36,351 nucleotides of DNA from Thiomargarita sp. (lineage in GTDB: Bacteria; Pseudomonadota; Gammaproteobacteria; Beggiatoales; Beggiatoaceae). Shown in pieces: positions 1 through 8,719 of this stretch. The stretch spans positions 1-36,351 of the forward strand of contig DYNN01000017.1 in the NCBI GenBank assembly GCA_020721045.1, given 5' to 3'. Numbering within the stretch: the stretch's first letter is position 1; every line of letters starts with the position of its first letter. The translations under genes and the position numbers were made by a program. The notes beneath the pieces are model-generated. The model saw only the letters and a program-made list of their open reading frames with translations. It made no database searches and was not told the DNA's origin.

Positions 1-3000
1 CATACCCGCTGAAAAACCGACAAAGGCTTCTAATTGAAAATGAATATCAAATTGGGTTAATTGCGTCTTAAGATAACCCCATTGATCTAGTAAATCTGCA
101 TGACCAAGCGTTTCAGCACTTATATCTCCAGTGACAATAGGTTCAATAGACACATCCCCTGCTACCATTCGATAAAATTCTGTTTTTAGATTGGGAATAA
201 ATCTAACCTTTCCACTAACAGAACCTTGTAAATGAATATCTTCAGTAAGAGATTTCTCAAATTCTAAGGATGGAGAAGTGATTTTCCATGAATTAGTTTG
301 TGGATCAAATTCTGCCCCCATCTCAACGGTGGCTGAAGCATCTGCTGATATGTTTGCCTCAATTGCACTGGAAGCTGAAGCATCTATAATAGCGTCAACT
401 GTAAGAATATTACGTTGGTAAACAGGTACACCCCCAATCAAATAACGCATGGTAAACACTTTTTTACCACCAATAGCACGAATTTCCTTATGCACAGAAT
501 CAGAGGATTTAAAATTGTAGTTTACATCTAAGTTCGCATTTAACTGCCCTTTTACCTTTAATTTTCCTCTAGTTAAAATAGGTCCTGATTCTCCCATTTT
601 CCAACCAAAACCAATTGCGACAGAGGGTTGAAAGCTAATACTTGTTTTAATTTCAACTTCTTCAGTACTGTCTCGTACACCACGTTTTGTTGTGTTCTCT
701 GTATCATCAATTTGTTCAGCAACTAAAACATCATCTTGCCAACGCATCACCGTATATTGACCATCATTACGAATAGAACGTGAAGTTCTGACACTTGCTT
801 GCCGATCCGCTCGACGCGCTTCAGCGTTAACATCAAACAAGGTGATTTCAGAATTGATCTCTCCTTGTTCAATAATATCAGTGAGTTCTGCTTCATTAGT
901 TTGAACGATGAATCCGCCAGCGACAGGAATGATTGAATCCACTTTACGTAAATAAGTTTCATCTCCAACGTTAGCAAACAACACACTGCCTGTTTCAGGG
1001 ACAGTACCACCATCAGAGTAAATAAATTGCACACCATCTGTAGTTGTTGCGTTGTCTAATCCTACATCTTTGTCTTGAATAAATCGTGTGGTGTTACTGA
1101 GAATGATTGAATCAGTAAATGTGGTAAAAGTACGATAATCTTGATTTTCACTTTGGTTTCCTTGTTGATCAAAAGCAATAATCAATACGTTGTAAGTTTT
1201 GCCAGCATCAAGCTCTGTAATTTCTACTTGATGTTGACCTATTACAGTACTGCGTAGAGTGTTAGTAGAAGGTATAAAGTTAGCTTGTTCTGATAGATGA
1301 ACTTCATAACGCATGACATCTGCTGTTGTTGAATCACTCAATGAAGGTAACCATGCTAATGAAACTCTATCTGTGTTGGTAGGAATTAACTGTACTAACT
1401 TTGGAATAGATGGTTTTGGGTTATTTGCGCCTGATGTAGTAACAATAATAGGTACACTGGTATAAACAATAGAACCATTTGCTAAACGATACCCAATAAA
1501 ATAATAACTTGCACTGGTATCATTGGGTAATTGTTGACCTATCTTATCTTCCATTAACATAGTGTTTTGTAAAGTCACACTACGTTTGAATGGATTTTCA
1601 GCTAATTGTGGCATCCATACGCTTGCATCACTATACAAATCGAGATTGTGCATATTACCTGCATCATCAAGCGTAAAATATGCCGTGTCCATTCCACCAT
1701 CAAATGGAGGTAATAACTCAATAGCAATGACATACAATAAATCTGCTTGTTTTCCTACATCTGCTGGATCAACAGTGATTTGTCCTTGCGTCTTTACATA
1801 ACTAGAAGGGATCGTTTGAAGAAAAGTATGATAATTGTTACCATCAGTAGATACACCACCGGAGAAATGAGTGTTAGTACTGATAAATTGTCCAGTATTG
1901 TTAAGAGCTATGCCTGATCCGAGCTCAGGTAATTCAATAGAATTTGGTATTGTAGTATTTTCATTATTAGTGAAAGTAACTTTGCGGATGCGATTATTTG
2001 GGAACTCCGCAATATAGAGATTACCATCATTATCAATAGTTATACCATAAGGATAGATTTGGGCATTAGTAGCTGTTCCACCGTCTCCACTAAAACCACA
2101 TTTACCATTTCCTGCCACAGTAGATATAATACCTGTTGAACTAACTTTACGAATGCGACAGTCTCCCGAATCTGCTATGTAGAGATTACCATTATTATCA
2201 ACTTCAATATCCCTAGGAGACACAAGTTCGGCATTAATGGCTACCTTACCGTCTCCACTAGAACCACTTTTCCCATTCCCCACTACAGTAGAGATAATAC
2301 CATTACCATCTACCTTACGGATACGATGATTACCACGATCAGCAATATAGATGTTAGCCTTACTATCAATGGCTATTTCACTAATACCAGAAAATAACGC
2401 GTCAACAGCGGGTCCGCCGTCGCCACTAAACCCAGATTCACGTGGGACAGAGTTTCCATCACCATATATCTCTCCAGCAACAGTAGATACAATATTAGAT
2501 ATATCTACTTTGCGGATATGATCGAAAAACTCAGCAATATAAACATTACCAATGTTATCAATAGCTACTCCTTCAATTTGATGAAACTTCGCAGCAGTTG
2601 CAATTCCACCATCGCCAACACCATAGCTATTGAGTGTTGAGGAAACATTACCAACCCCAATTATGGTAGAAATAATTCCACCAGAGTCAACCTTGCGAAT
2701 GCAGTAGTTATCTCTATCCGCAATATATAGATTATTATTATCATCGACCGCTACCCCGCTTGGATTATCAAGTTTGGCACTGATGGCTAGACCACCATCT
2801 CCACCAAAGCCACCAAAACTAAAACCACTAATGGGACCGGCTGGACCACTCCCAGCCACAGTGGAAATATTACCCTTTGCATCGACTTTACGAATACGTT
2901 GGTTGCGTGACTCAACAATATAAAGGTTGTTTACACTATCAATTGCTACATCAACGGGACCATTAAATTGAGCATTGATAGCTAATCCGCCATCGCCACT

Positions 3001-3114
3001 AAAACCAGCAACACCATTTCCTGCTACTGTCGTAATAATGCCTTCATCAGCATAAACACTGATCCCAAAGCAATTGAGTATACTCAATAAAAAAATATAT
3101 TTAACCCACTTCAT
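1..3114 (-). CDS. Secreted NHL-repeat / fibronectin III protein, partial (C-terminus off the left edge)
   Basis: The frame starts at an ATG at 3114-3112 and stays open to base 1, giving at least 1,038 residues with no stop. Residues 1-22 form a Sec-type signal peptide ending VYA before DEG. Six NHL repeats follow (about residues 20-385), each carrying a version of GVAID-x-GNLYIAD-x-N-RIRKVD plus ISTVAGNG, enough for one six-bladed beta-propeller. Residues about 565-670 read like a fibronectin type III domain (VSLAWLPS, RYEVHLSE, AGKTYNVLI). The remaining ~370 residues are beta-rich and alanine/serine-rich, and I do not recognise them. The protein is probably extracellular or cell-surface and used for binding; no catalytic motif is visible. 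It is divergent from ppdK with a 273-bp gap. Function is unknown; the NHL and signal-peptide calls are firm and the Fn3 call moderate. Confidence 0.85.
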   Translation of the reverse strand, partial: MKWVKYIFLLSILNCFGISVYADEGIITTVAGNGVAGFSGDGGLAINAQFNGPVDVAIDSVNNLYIVESRNQRIRKVDAKGNISTVAGSGPAGPISGFSFGGFGGDGGLAISAKLDNPSGVAVDDNNNLYIADRDNYCIRKVDSGGIISTIIGVGNVSSTLNSYGVGDGGIATAAKFHQIEGVAIDNIGNVYIAEFFDHIRKVDISNIVSTVAGEIYGDGNSVPRESGFSGDGGPAVDALFSGISEIAIDSKANIYIADRGNHRIRKVDGNGIISTVVGNGKSGSSGDGKVAINAELVSPRDIEVDNNGNLYIADSGDCRIRKVSSTGIISTVAGNGKCGFSGDGGTATNAQIYPYGITIDNDGNLYIAEFPNNRIRKVTFTNNENTTIPNSIELPELGSGIALNNTGQFISTNTHFSGGVSTDGNNYHTFLQTIPSSYVKTQGQITVDPADVGKQADLLYVIAIELLPPFDGGMDTAYFTLDDAGNMHNLDLYSDASVWMPQLAENPFKRSVTLQNTMLMEDKIGQQLPNDTSASYYFIGYRLANGSIVYTSVPIIVTTSGANNPKPSIPKLVQLIPTNTDRVSLAWLPSLSDSTTADVMRYEVHLSEQANFIPSTNTLRSTVIGQHQVEITELDAGKTYNVLIIAFDQQGNQSENQDYRTFTTFTDSIILSNTTRFIQDKDVGLDNATTTDGVQFIYSDGGTVPETGSVLFANVGDETYLRKVDSIIPVAGGFIVQTNEAELTDIIEQGEINSEITLFDVNAEARRADRQASVRTSRSIRNDGQYTVMRWQDDVLVAEQIDDTENTTKRGVRDSTEEVEIKTSISFQPSVAIGFGWKMGESGPILTRGKLKVKGQLNANLDVNYNFKSSDSVHKEIRAIGGKKVFTMRYLIGGVPVYQRNILTVDAIIDASASSAIEANISADASATVEMGAEFDPQTNSWKITSPSLEFEKSLTEDIHLQGSVSGKVRFIPNLKTEFYRMVAGDVSIEPIVTGDISAETLGHADLLDQWGYLKTQLTQFDIHFQLEAFVGFSAGM
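1965..3060 (-). repeat. Six degenerate tandem repeats encoding NHL propeller blades
   Basis: The codons for the YIAD/YIVE/YIAE core recur near 2920, 2726, 2540, 2347, 2179 and 2015, so units are roughly 160-195 bp apart. They are diverged at DNA level but keep the GNG-x-x-G-x-SGDGG linker and the RIRKV motif. Unit length varies through linker insertions between the early blades. Confidence 0.8.
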
Positions 3115-3387
3115 AAAATAGTTCCTTTCACTATTGGACGAAGATTCATTGTAATACTGTTATATATGAAAAGTATAGTTGTAGAAGGTGAAATTAATAT
3201 CCCTGTAAAGAATCCACTAAATCAGTAATCTATAGGAAGCGATAGCGTCATACACCATTTCCATGTGTGGCAACTGCTTAATTCAACCCTCATCTTGCCA
3301 TTTTAAACGTGACTATGACAGATAAAATGGAGTATGATCATAGTCATTAATGATTTTATTACCCGCTCGAGATCAGGAGATTAACCT
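3115..3387. promoter_or_regulatory. Divergent intergenic region with a 9-bp dyad upstream of ppdK
   Basis: The 273-bp gap separates two divergent genes. TGACTATGA (3310-3318) is repeated inverted as TCATAGTCA (3338-3346) with a 19-bp spacer. A possible promoter lies within it: a weak -35 TGACTA (3310-3315), 17 bp, then -10 TATGAT (3333-3338). The dyad would flank or overlap both elements, which suits a regulator site, or it could form a hairpin in a 5' leader. AGGAG at about 3375-3379 is the ppdK ribosome-binding site. The promoter call is tentative. Confidence 0.4.
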
Positions 3388-6138
3388 ATGAGTAAAAAAT
3401 TTGTTTATTCTTTCAATGACGGTGATGGCAAAAACAAGCATTTATTAGGTGGTAAAGGGGCTAATTTATGTGAAATGACTCAAATTGGTCTAAATGTACC
3501 GCCAGGATTTGTTATCACTACAGAAGCTTGTTTGGCTTATCTTGATTCAAAAGCCTTGCCTGATGGATTAATGGATGCGGTTAAGCAACAAATTAAAGAA
3601 GTTGAACAAGCCTCTGGGCGCGGTTTTGGTGATCCCGAAAATCCGTTGCTGGTGTCTGTGCGTTCTGGTTCTGCGATGTCAATGCCGGGTATGATGGATA
3701 CTATTCTTAATTTGGGCTTGAATAAGGATACTATTAACGGTTTAATCAAACATACCAGTAATACTCGCTTTAGTTATGATGCTTACCGTCGTTTTGTCCA
3801 GTTATTTGGTAAAGTTGCTTTAGGTGTGCATGATGAAAAATTTGATGCTATTTTTGATGAAATTAAAAAGCGCACCGGTGTCACTGCAGATGTTGGTTTG
3901 GGGGCTACTGAGTTGAAAGAAGCTTATGAACGCTTTCTGCAAACCGTTAAAGAAGAAACTGGACGTGCATTCCCAGAAGACGTTTATGAACAATTAGAAA
4001 TCGCAATTAAGGCTGTGTTTAATTCATGGACAGGTAAACGCGCTATTGACTATCGTCGTGAATTTAATATCACGCCCGCAATGGCAAATGGTACAGCCGT
4101 CAATATTGTTGCTATGGTTTTTGGTAACATGGGTAATGATTGTGCGACTGGTGTTGGTTTTACCCGCGATCCGGGTACTGGTGAAAATAAAATGTACGGG
4201 GAATATTTGGTCAATGCGCAAGGTGAAGACGTGGTTGCCGGTATTCGTACTCCAAAACCGGTGCAAGAAATGGAAACAGAAATGCCAGAGATGTATAAGC
4301 AACTGGTTGATTTAAGAAATAAATTAGAATCACATTACCACGAAGTACAAGATTACGAATATACGATTGAAAAAGGTATTCTGTACTGTTTGCAAACCCG
4401 TAACGGTAAAATGAATGCCGCTGCCATGGTACGCACTTCTGTTGAAATGTTTAATGAAGGATTAATTGATAAACGACAATCTTTATTACGCGTTGATCCT
4501 AAACACTTGGAGCAATTACTACATCCGCGTTTAGACCCACATGGTACTATCCAACCGCTCGCACAAGGTTTGCCCGCTTCTCCGGGTGCCGCTTCTGGTC
4601 GATGTGTATTTGACGCTGATCAAGCTGAATTATCTGGTAAACACGGTGAAAAAGTGATTTTAGTCCGTGAAGAAACTAAACCAGAGGATATTCATGGTTT
4701 CTTTGCTGCACAAGGTATTTTAACCAGCCGCGGCGGTAAAACTTCTCACGCTGCTGTTGTTGCTCGTGGCATGGGTAAAGCCTGTGTTGCCGGTGCTGAA
4801 GGCATCAGTGTTGATACGCGTTTGCGTCAAGCGGTTGTGGGTGATGTCACTTTACGTGAAGGCGATATCATTACGATTGATGGTAGTACAGGTAATGTCT
4901 ATCTAGGTGAAATTCCTACGATTCCACCTAAGTTCTCAGAAGAATTAAAAACCTTGTTATCTTGGGCAGACAGTGCCGCACAATTGAAAGTGATGGCAAA
5001 TGTTGATACGCCTGAAGCCGCTGAAAAAGCAGTAGAATATGGTGCAATGGGGATTGGTTTATGTCGCACTGAGCGGATGTTTAATGCAGTTGATCGTTTA
5101 CCGATTGTGATTGACATGATTTTAGCGCGTACGCCAGTAGAACGCGAAGCCACATTACAACGTTTGTTACCGATTCAACGCCAAGATTTTAAAGAATTAT
5201 TTACTGTAATGTCGCCACGTCCAGTCACCGTGCGTTTGTTAGACCCGCCTATGCACGAATTCTTACCCACTGAACAGCAACTGATTGATGATATTGATGC
5301 TTTACGTCAATACCGTATTATTGTAAAAGGACGTGCCACCGCATTAAACACTATACACACGACTACGCCATTACCAGCACCTTTTAACGAAATTAGCGAA
5401 GAATTGGTCAATACTGCGATTTCTAAAAAAGAACAAATGTTGCGTAAAGTCCGTGAATTGTATGAAGTTAATCCTATGTTAGGACATCGGGGCGTACGTT
5501 TGGGTATTACCTATCCCGAGATTTACGCCATGCAAATTCAAGCAATTTTAGAAGCGGCTGCTGAATGTGTTAAGGAAGGTATTGAAGTGCATCCGGAAAT
5601 TATGGTGCCTCAAGTTATTACCTCGCAAGAATTGAAGCATGTCAATAAAACGGTAACGGTAATTCATCAAAGGGTGGAAAGTCAACATCGAGTTAAACTT
5701 AATTTCAAATTCGGTACGATGATTGAAACTGTACGCGCTTGTATGAGATCACCACGTTTAGCCGAAGTAGCAGAATTTTTCTCCTTTGGTACCAACGATT
5801 TAACGCAAGCAGCTTTCTCATTTTCTCGTGAAGATGCTGAAAATAAATTTTTGCCGTTATACAATGAATCTGGTATTTTGCAAGACAATCCCTTTGAAGT
5901 CCTAGATGTCAATGGTGTCGGTCGTTTAATGCAAATGACAGTTGAACATGGTAGAAAATCACGTCCTGGTTTAAAAGTGGGTATTTGTGGAGAGCAAGGC
6001 GGACATCCAGCTTCAATCCGTTTTTGCCATCATATTGATTTAGATTATGTTTCTTGTTCAGCACCGCGTGTACCTGTTGCACGTTTAGCCGCTGCTCAAG
6101 CTAAATTGTTGGAAGACAAATATTCTATTCCTGAATAA
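3388..6138 (+). CDS. ppdK: Pyruvate, phosphate dikinase
   Basis: This 916-residue enzyme interconverts pyruvate, ATP and Pi with phosphoenolpyruvate, AMP and PPi in the cytoplasm. The N-terminal ATP-grasp part opens with LLGGKGANLCEMTQIGLNVP. The phosphohistidine swivel domain has GGKTSHAAVVARGMG with catalytic His454. The C-terminal TIM barrel ends with GICGEQGGHP, where Cys867 is the active-site acid/base. The Clostridium symbiosum enzyme is 874 residues with His455 and Cys831, so the extra length lies between these sites, around IVKGRATALNTIHTTTPLP, just before the NPMLGHRGVRLG motif. The ATG is preceded by a good AGGAG. The gene is monocistronic, with a hairpin after the stop. It probably serves PEP formation or PPi-linked glycolysis, in keeping with the nearby acetate permease (inference). 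Confidence 0.97.
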   Translation: MSKKFVYSFNDGDGKNKHLLGGKGANLCEMTQIGLNVPPGFVITTEACLAYLDSKALPDGLMDAVKQQIKEVEQASGRGFGDPENPLLVSVRSGSAMSMPGMMDTILNLGLNKDTINGLIKHTSNTRFSYDAYRRFVQLFGKVALGVHDEKFDAIFDEIKKRTGVTADVGLGATELKEAYERFLQTVKEETGRAFPEDVYEQLEIAIKAVFNSWTGKRAIDYRREFNITPAMANGTAVNIVAMVFGNMGNDCATGVGFTRDPGTGENKMYGEYLVNAQGEDVVAGIRTPKPVQEMETEMPEMYKQLVDLRNKLESHYHEVQDYEYTIEKGILYCLQTRNGKMNAAAMVRTSVEMFNEGLIDKRQSLLRVDPKHLEQLLHPRLDPHGTIQPLAQGLPASPGAASGRCVFDADQAELSGKHGEKVILVREETKPEDIHGFFAAQGILTSRGGKTSHAAVVARGMGKACVAGAEGISVDTRLRQAVVGDVTLREGDIITIDGSTGNVYLGEIPTIPPKFSEELKTLLSWADSAAQLKVMANVDTPEAAEKAVEYGAMGIGLCRTERMFNAVDRLPIVIDMILARTPVEREATLQRLLPIQRQDFKELFTVMSPRPVTVRLLDPPMHEFLPTEQQLIDDIDALRQYRIIVKGRATALNTIHTTTPLPAPFNEISEELVNTAISKKEQMLRKVRELYEVNPMLGHRGVRLGITYPEIYAMQIQAILEAAAECVKEGIEVHPEIMVPQVITSQELKHVNKTVTVIHQRVESQHRVKLNFKFGTMIETVRACMRSPRLAEVAEFFSFGTNDLTQAAFSFSREDAENKFLPLYNESGILQDNPFEVLDVNGVGRLMQMTVEHGRKSRPGLKVGICGEQGGHPASIRFCHHIDLDYVSCSAPRVPVARLAAAQAKLLEDKYSIPE

Positions 6139-6159
6139 GTGAACGTTTGAGTTAGATAA

Positions 6160-6182
6160 GGTGGGCGAAAATAGTGCCCACC
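6160..6182. terminator. Bidirectional stem-loop between convergent ppdK and the exonuclease gene
   Basis: GGTGGGC (6160-6166) pairs with GCCCACC (6176-6182) around a 9-nt loop, a 7-bp GC-rich stem between the two convergent stop codons. Neither strand has a clear T-tract after the stem, so this is a symmetric hairpin terminator without the classical tail, or an mRNA-end stabiliser for both transcripts. Confidence 0.6.
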
Positions 6183-6186
6183 ATTA

Positions 6187-6807
6187 CTAACGCTTTATTT
6201 TTGTTTGATTTTTTAACTTCACATACATCATCGCAGTCATCAAGGCATCGTTAAACGCATCATGTTTACCCAAAGCTGGAATTGCTAAATCGGCTAAAAT
6301 TGCATCAAAACGTAAATCAACATAAACTGGATTGAGCACATCTTGTTTTTTGTCATAATATAAGCCAGACACTTCAATACATTGATTAGGCAAAGAAAAT
6401 CCTAATATTTGCTTAATATATTTGTTAATCATTGCAACATCAAATTCTAAGTAATAACCTACCAACGGACGTGAGCCAATAAATTTTAGAAAAATCGCAA
6501 TCGCTTGTTCTAATTCTAATCCGCCTTCCAAATCACAATGACGTAATTGATGTACTTTAATGCTTTTTTCGCTAATAAGCGTATTAGGGCGAATAAATAA
6601 TTCTAATCGTTGACTTGCAAGAACTTGATTATCTTTAATTTTTACCGCGCCAATAGAAAGTAATTCGGCTTTTTTAGGATTCAAATCTGTCGTTTCACAA
6701 TCAAAACACACCAATTCATCTGTCGGATATTGATTTGAAAATAAAGTATCAAAAATTTTATGACTTAATTGCTTACGACTTCGCCATTTTTGGACCAAAC
6801 TGACCAT
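6187..6807 (-). CDS. DnaQ-family 3'-5' exonuclease (Pol III epsilon-like)
   Basis: The 206-residue protein has the DEDDh exonuclease signature: FDCETTD (Asp36, Glu38), GYYLEFDVAMIN (Asp123) and KHDAFNDALM (His182, Asp187). It should remove nucleotides from 3' ends of DNA or RNA with two metal ions. The ~30 residues before the first motif are basic and not conserved in DnaQ proper, and it lacks a polymerase-binding tail I can recognise, so it is more likely a stand-alone exonuclease than the replicative proofreader. The start overlaps the upstream stop by one base (TAATG), so translation is probably coupled to the CBS/nucleotidyltransferase gene. The pairing of this exonuclease with a DUF294/CBS protein beside actP recurs in gammaproteobacteria; the functional reason is not known to me. 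Confidence 0.9.
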   Translation of the reverse strand: MVSLVQKWRSRKQLSHKIFDTLFSNQYPTDELVCFDCETTDLNPKKAELLSIGAVKIKDNQVLASQRLELFIRPNTLISEKSIKVHQLRHCDLEGGLELEQAIAIFLKFIGSRPLVGYYLEFDVAMINKYIKQILGFSLPNQCIEVSGLYYDKKQDVLNPVYVDLRFDAILADLAIPALGKHDAFNDALMTAMMYVKLKNQTKIKR

Positions 6808-8636
6808 TAACTCACCAAATTTAATTTAAAGTGATAAATAATGAATTTCTTTAATTCGTTGACGATTTTTAAAGAATCTTTGAGTAAATCGCGTTCTAAT
6901 TTATTGAGTTGACTAGGAATAATAAAATTGTCGTAGGCTTCATTAACTTCAACTTTCTTCAACTCAAATTCTAAGCGCAAGGTAATCATAAAGGCTAATG
7001 CTTCAATCAATTCATGCCCGAAAGTTTTATCAAAAATACCCCTGTCAACCAACACTTTAATCCGTTCTATCGTACTGTTTTGTGGAATTTTATACTCTAA
7101 TGCTAAACTGCGTACACCGTGCACAATGGGAAAAATACCGCCTTTTTTAATATCTAATAAATGACCTTGTTGCGATTTTTTAACGATAAAATTAGCAAAC
7201 CAATTTAATGGGGTTTCAAATGCTAAAATCGGTTTAGCAAAATAGGAGAAAAAGGCTTGATTATCAGTTAATCGTTCAAACAAGTAATTTTTAGCCTCTT
7301 TAAGTAATTCAGGGTCTCCGGCGACCACTAAAGCATCACAAAAAATTGCCAAATTCATTAGCGGTTCTTTTGTATGCATAACCCATTGATAAATTTCATC
7401 TTTAAATTCTTTAAGTGATTTACACCAGTAAGCATTATTCACCATGATTTGACCCGAACAAGGCGGATAACCAAAGTCATTTAAAATATTGGTTAATTCT
7501 TGTGTAATGGTCGTTAAATTGTTTAAAGTGAAGCCGTCACGCAAAATAATTGCATTATCTTGATCGGTCTTTAGAATTTGTTCGCCTCGCCCTTCACTAC
7601 CCATCACTAATAGACAAGAATTTTTAATTAGTTCTGGTGGTGCGATTAAATCGTATAATTTCTTGAAAACTTGACGATTTAATTCGCTGACTAACTGCAT
7701 AATATAGCCGATTTTTACCCCTTTGGATTGCAGAGCTTGAATCATTTTGGTGAGATTTTGACTGGCTAATTTTAATTGTTCTGGCGTAGTCGCACGTTCA
7801 ATTTGTACAGCAACCAAACGGGTATGATTGGAAAAAAAGCTTAATAAATCAATCTGTTCTAATACACCATAAATGTCACCATTTGCACAAACGAGTAAAT
7901 GTTTAATATTGTGTTTGGTCATCAATAATAGAGCATGTAACAAAAAATCGTTAATATTCATGCTAATCAAATTATAGGTGGCGATATTATCTATACATTC
8001 ATCGATAGAATATCTTTCTAATACCACATGATCGCGTAAATCCTTATCAGTCACGATACCGATATTATCGTCTCGACGAATTAAAATAAAATTGGCTTTG
8101 TGATCACTCATGATTTTAACGGCATTAAAAACAGAAGTTTCTTTTTCTACCCATAAAGGCGGATGAATATAGGCATCACTGACTTTTGCCACCAGTAATG
8201 AAGCTAATTCTTTGCTGTTTCTCTGTTCAATAAGTTGATTAATGCGGGTGGAAAGATTTTGGTAATAAAACTCTTCAAAACGATTATTTTGTCGAATGAG
8301 GTCTAAAAATATCTTTTTGGGTAGTAAATAGCAGATGAGTTCTTCTTGAACGATAAAATTGTTTTTATTTTTTCCTTCTAATAATGCCATGGCATCAAAC
8401 GAATCTTGCGAGACATATAATGAGATGGTTTCATCATTTTTGTTATTTTCTTTAACTGCACCTTTAATAATAATATAGAGATGCTTGGGTGATTTTCCGC
8501 CTTGTACGATCAAGCATTCACCGGCTCTAAAATAGCCAATGTCCATAGATTGGGTGACAATGTCAAGTTCGTTGGAATCAAGTCGATCGAAAGGGGGAAT
8601 TTCTGAAATGAAACTGCGTTGTTCTAATAAACTCAA
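6807..8636 (-). CDS. cNMP-binding / CBS-pair / DUF294 nucleotidyltransferase signalling protein
   Basis: The 609-residue soluble protein has four parts: a Crp-like cyclic-nucleotide-binding fold (about residues 12-125), two CBS domains (about 155-270), a DUF294 nucleotidyltransferase-like domain (about 295-430) with GSEGRGEQ (346-353) and the acidic DQD pair (358-360), and a DUF294 C-terminal helical domain (about 470-605). The layout resembles GlnD-type transferases joined to ligand sensors, so a regulatory nucleotidylation role is likely; the target is unknown. The start is TTG at 8636-8634 with AGGA seven bases upstream; no ATG lies near the N-terminus. It follows actP on the same strand after an 83-bp gap holding an attenuator-like hairpin, which suggests its expression is set lower than, or separately from, the permease. 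Confidence 0.9.
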   Translation of the reverse strand: MSLLEQRSFISEIPPFDRLDSNELDIVTQSMDIGYFRAGECLIVQGGKSPKHLYIIIKGAVKENNKNDETISLYVSQDSFDAMALLEGKNKNNFIVQEELICYLLPKKIFLDLIRQNNRFEEFYYQNLSTRINQLIEQRNSKELASLLVAKVSDAYIHPPLWVEKETSVFNAVKIMSDHKANFILIRRDDNIGIVTDKDLRDHVVLERYSIDECIDNIATYNLISMNINDFLLHALLLMTKHNIKHLLVCANGDIYGVLEQIDLLSFFSNHTRLVAVQIERATTPEQLKLASQNLTKMIQALQSKGVKIGYIMQLVSELNRQVFKKLYDLIAPPELIKNSCLLVMGSEGRGEQILKTDQDNAIILRDGFTLNNLTTITQELTNILNDFGYPPCSGQIMVNNAYWCKSLKEFKDEIYQWVMHTKEPLMNLAIFCDALVVAGDPELLKEAKNYLFERLTDNQAFFSYFAKPILAFETPLNWFANFIVKKSQQGHLLDIKKGGIFPIVHGVRSLALEYKIPQNSTIERIKVLVDRGIFDKTFGHELIEALAFMITLRLEFELKKVEVNEAYDNFIIPSQLNKLERDLLKDSLKIVNELKKFIIYHFKLNLVS

Positions 8637-8650
8637 GGATGTTTCCTGCT

Positions 8651-8685
8651 TAAAAATAGAGATAACACCTATGGCATTATCTCTA
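8651..8685 (-). terminator. Attenuator-like stem-loop between actP and the CBS/DUF294 gene
   Basis: On the minus strand TAGAGATAA (8685-8677) pairs with TTATCTCTA (8665-8657) around an 11-nt loop, giving a 9-bp perfect stem, followed at once by five T residues (8656-8652). It sits inside the operon, 15 nt before the next start codon. It fits partial Rho-independent termination, with readthrough feeding the regulator and exonuclease genes. Confidence 0.65.
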
Positions 8686-8719
8686 AGTTTAACAAATAGT
8701 TAATTACGCATAAACTGAA

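Noticed and set aside
1965-3060. CRISPR-like array because of regular repeats
   Set aside because: The repeats are 160-195 bp apart, diverged and in a continuous reading frame that encodes NHL blades.
3537-5912. Several open frames of 70-92 codons on either strand inside ppdK
   Set aside because: They lie wholly within a certain gene in other frames, show no motifs and have no ribosome-binding sites.
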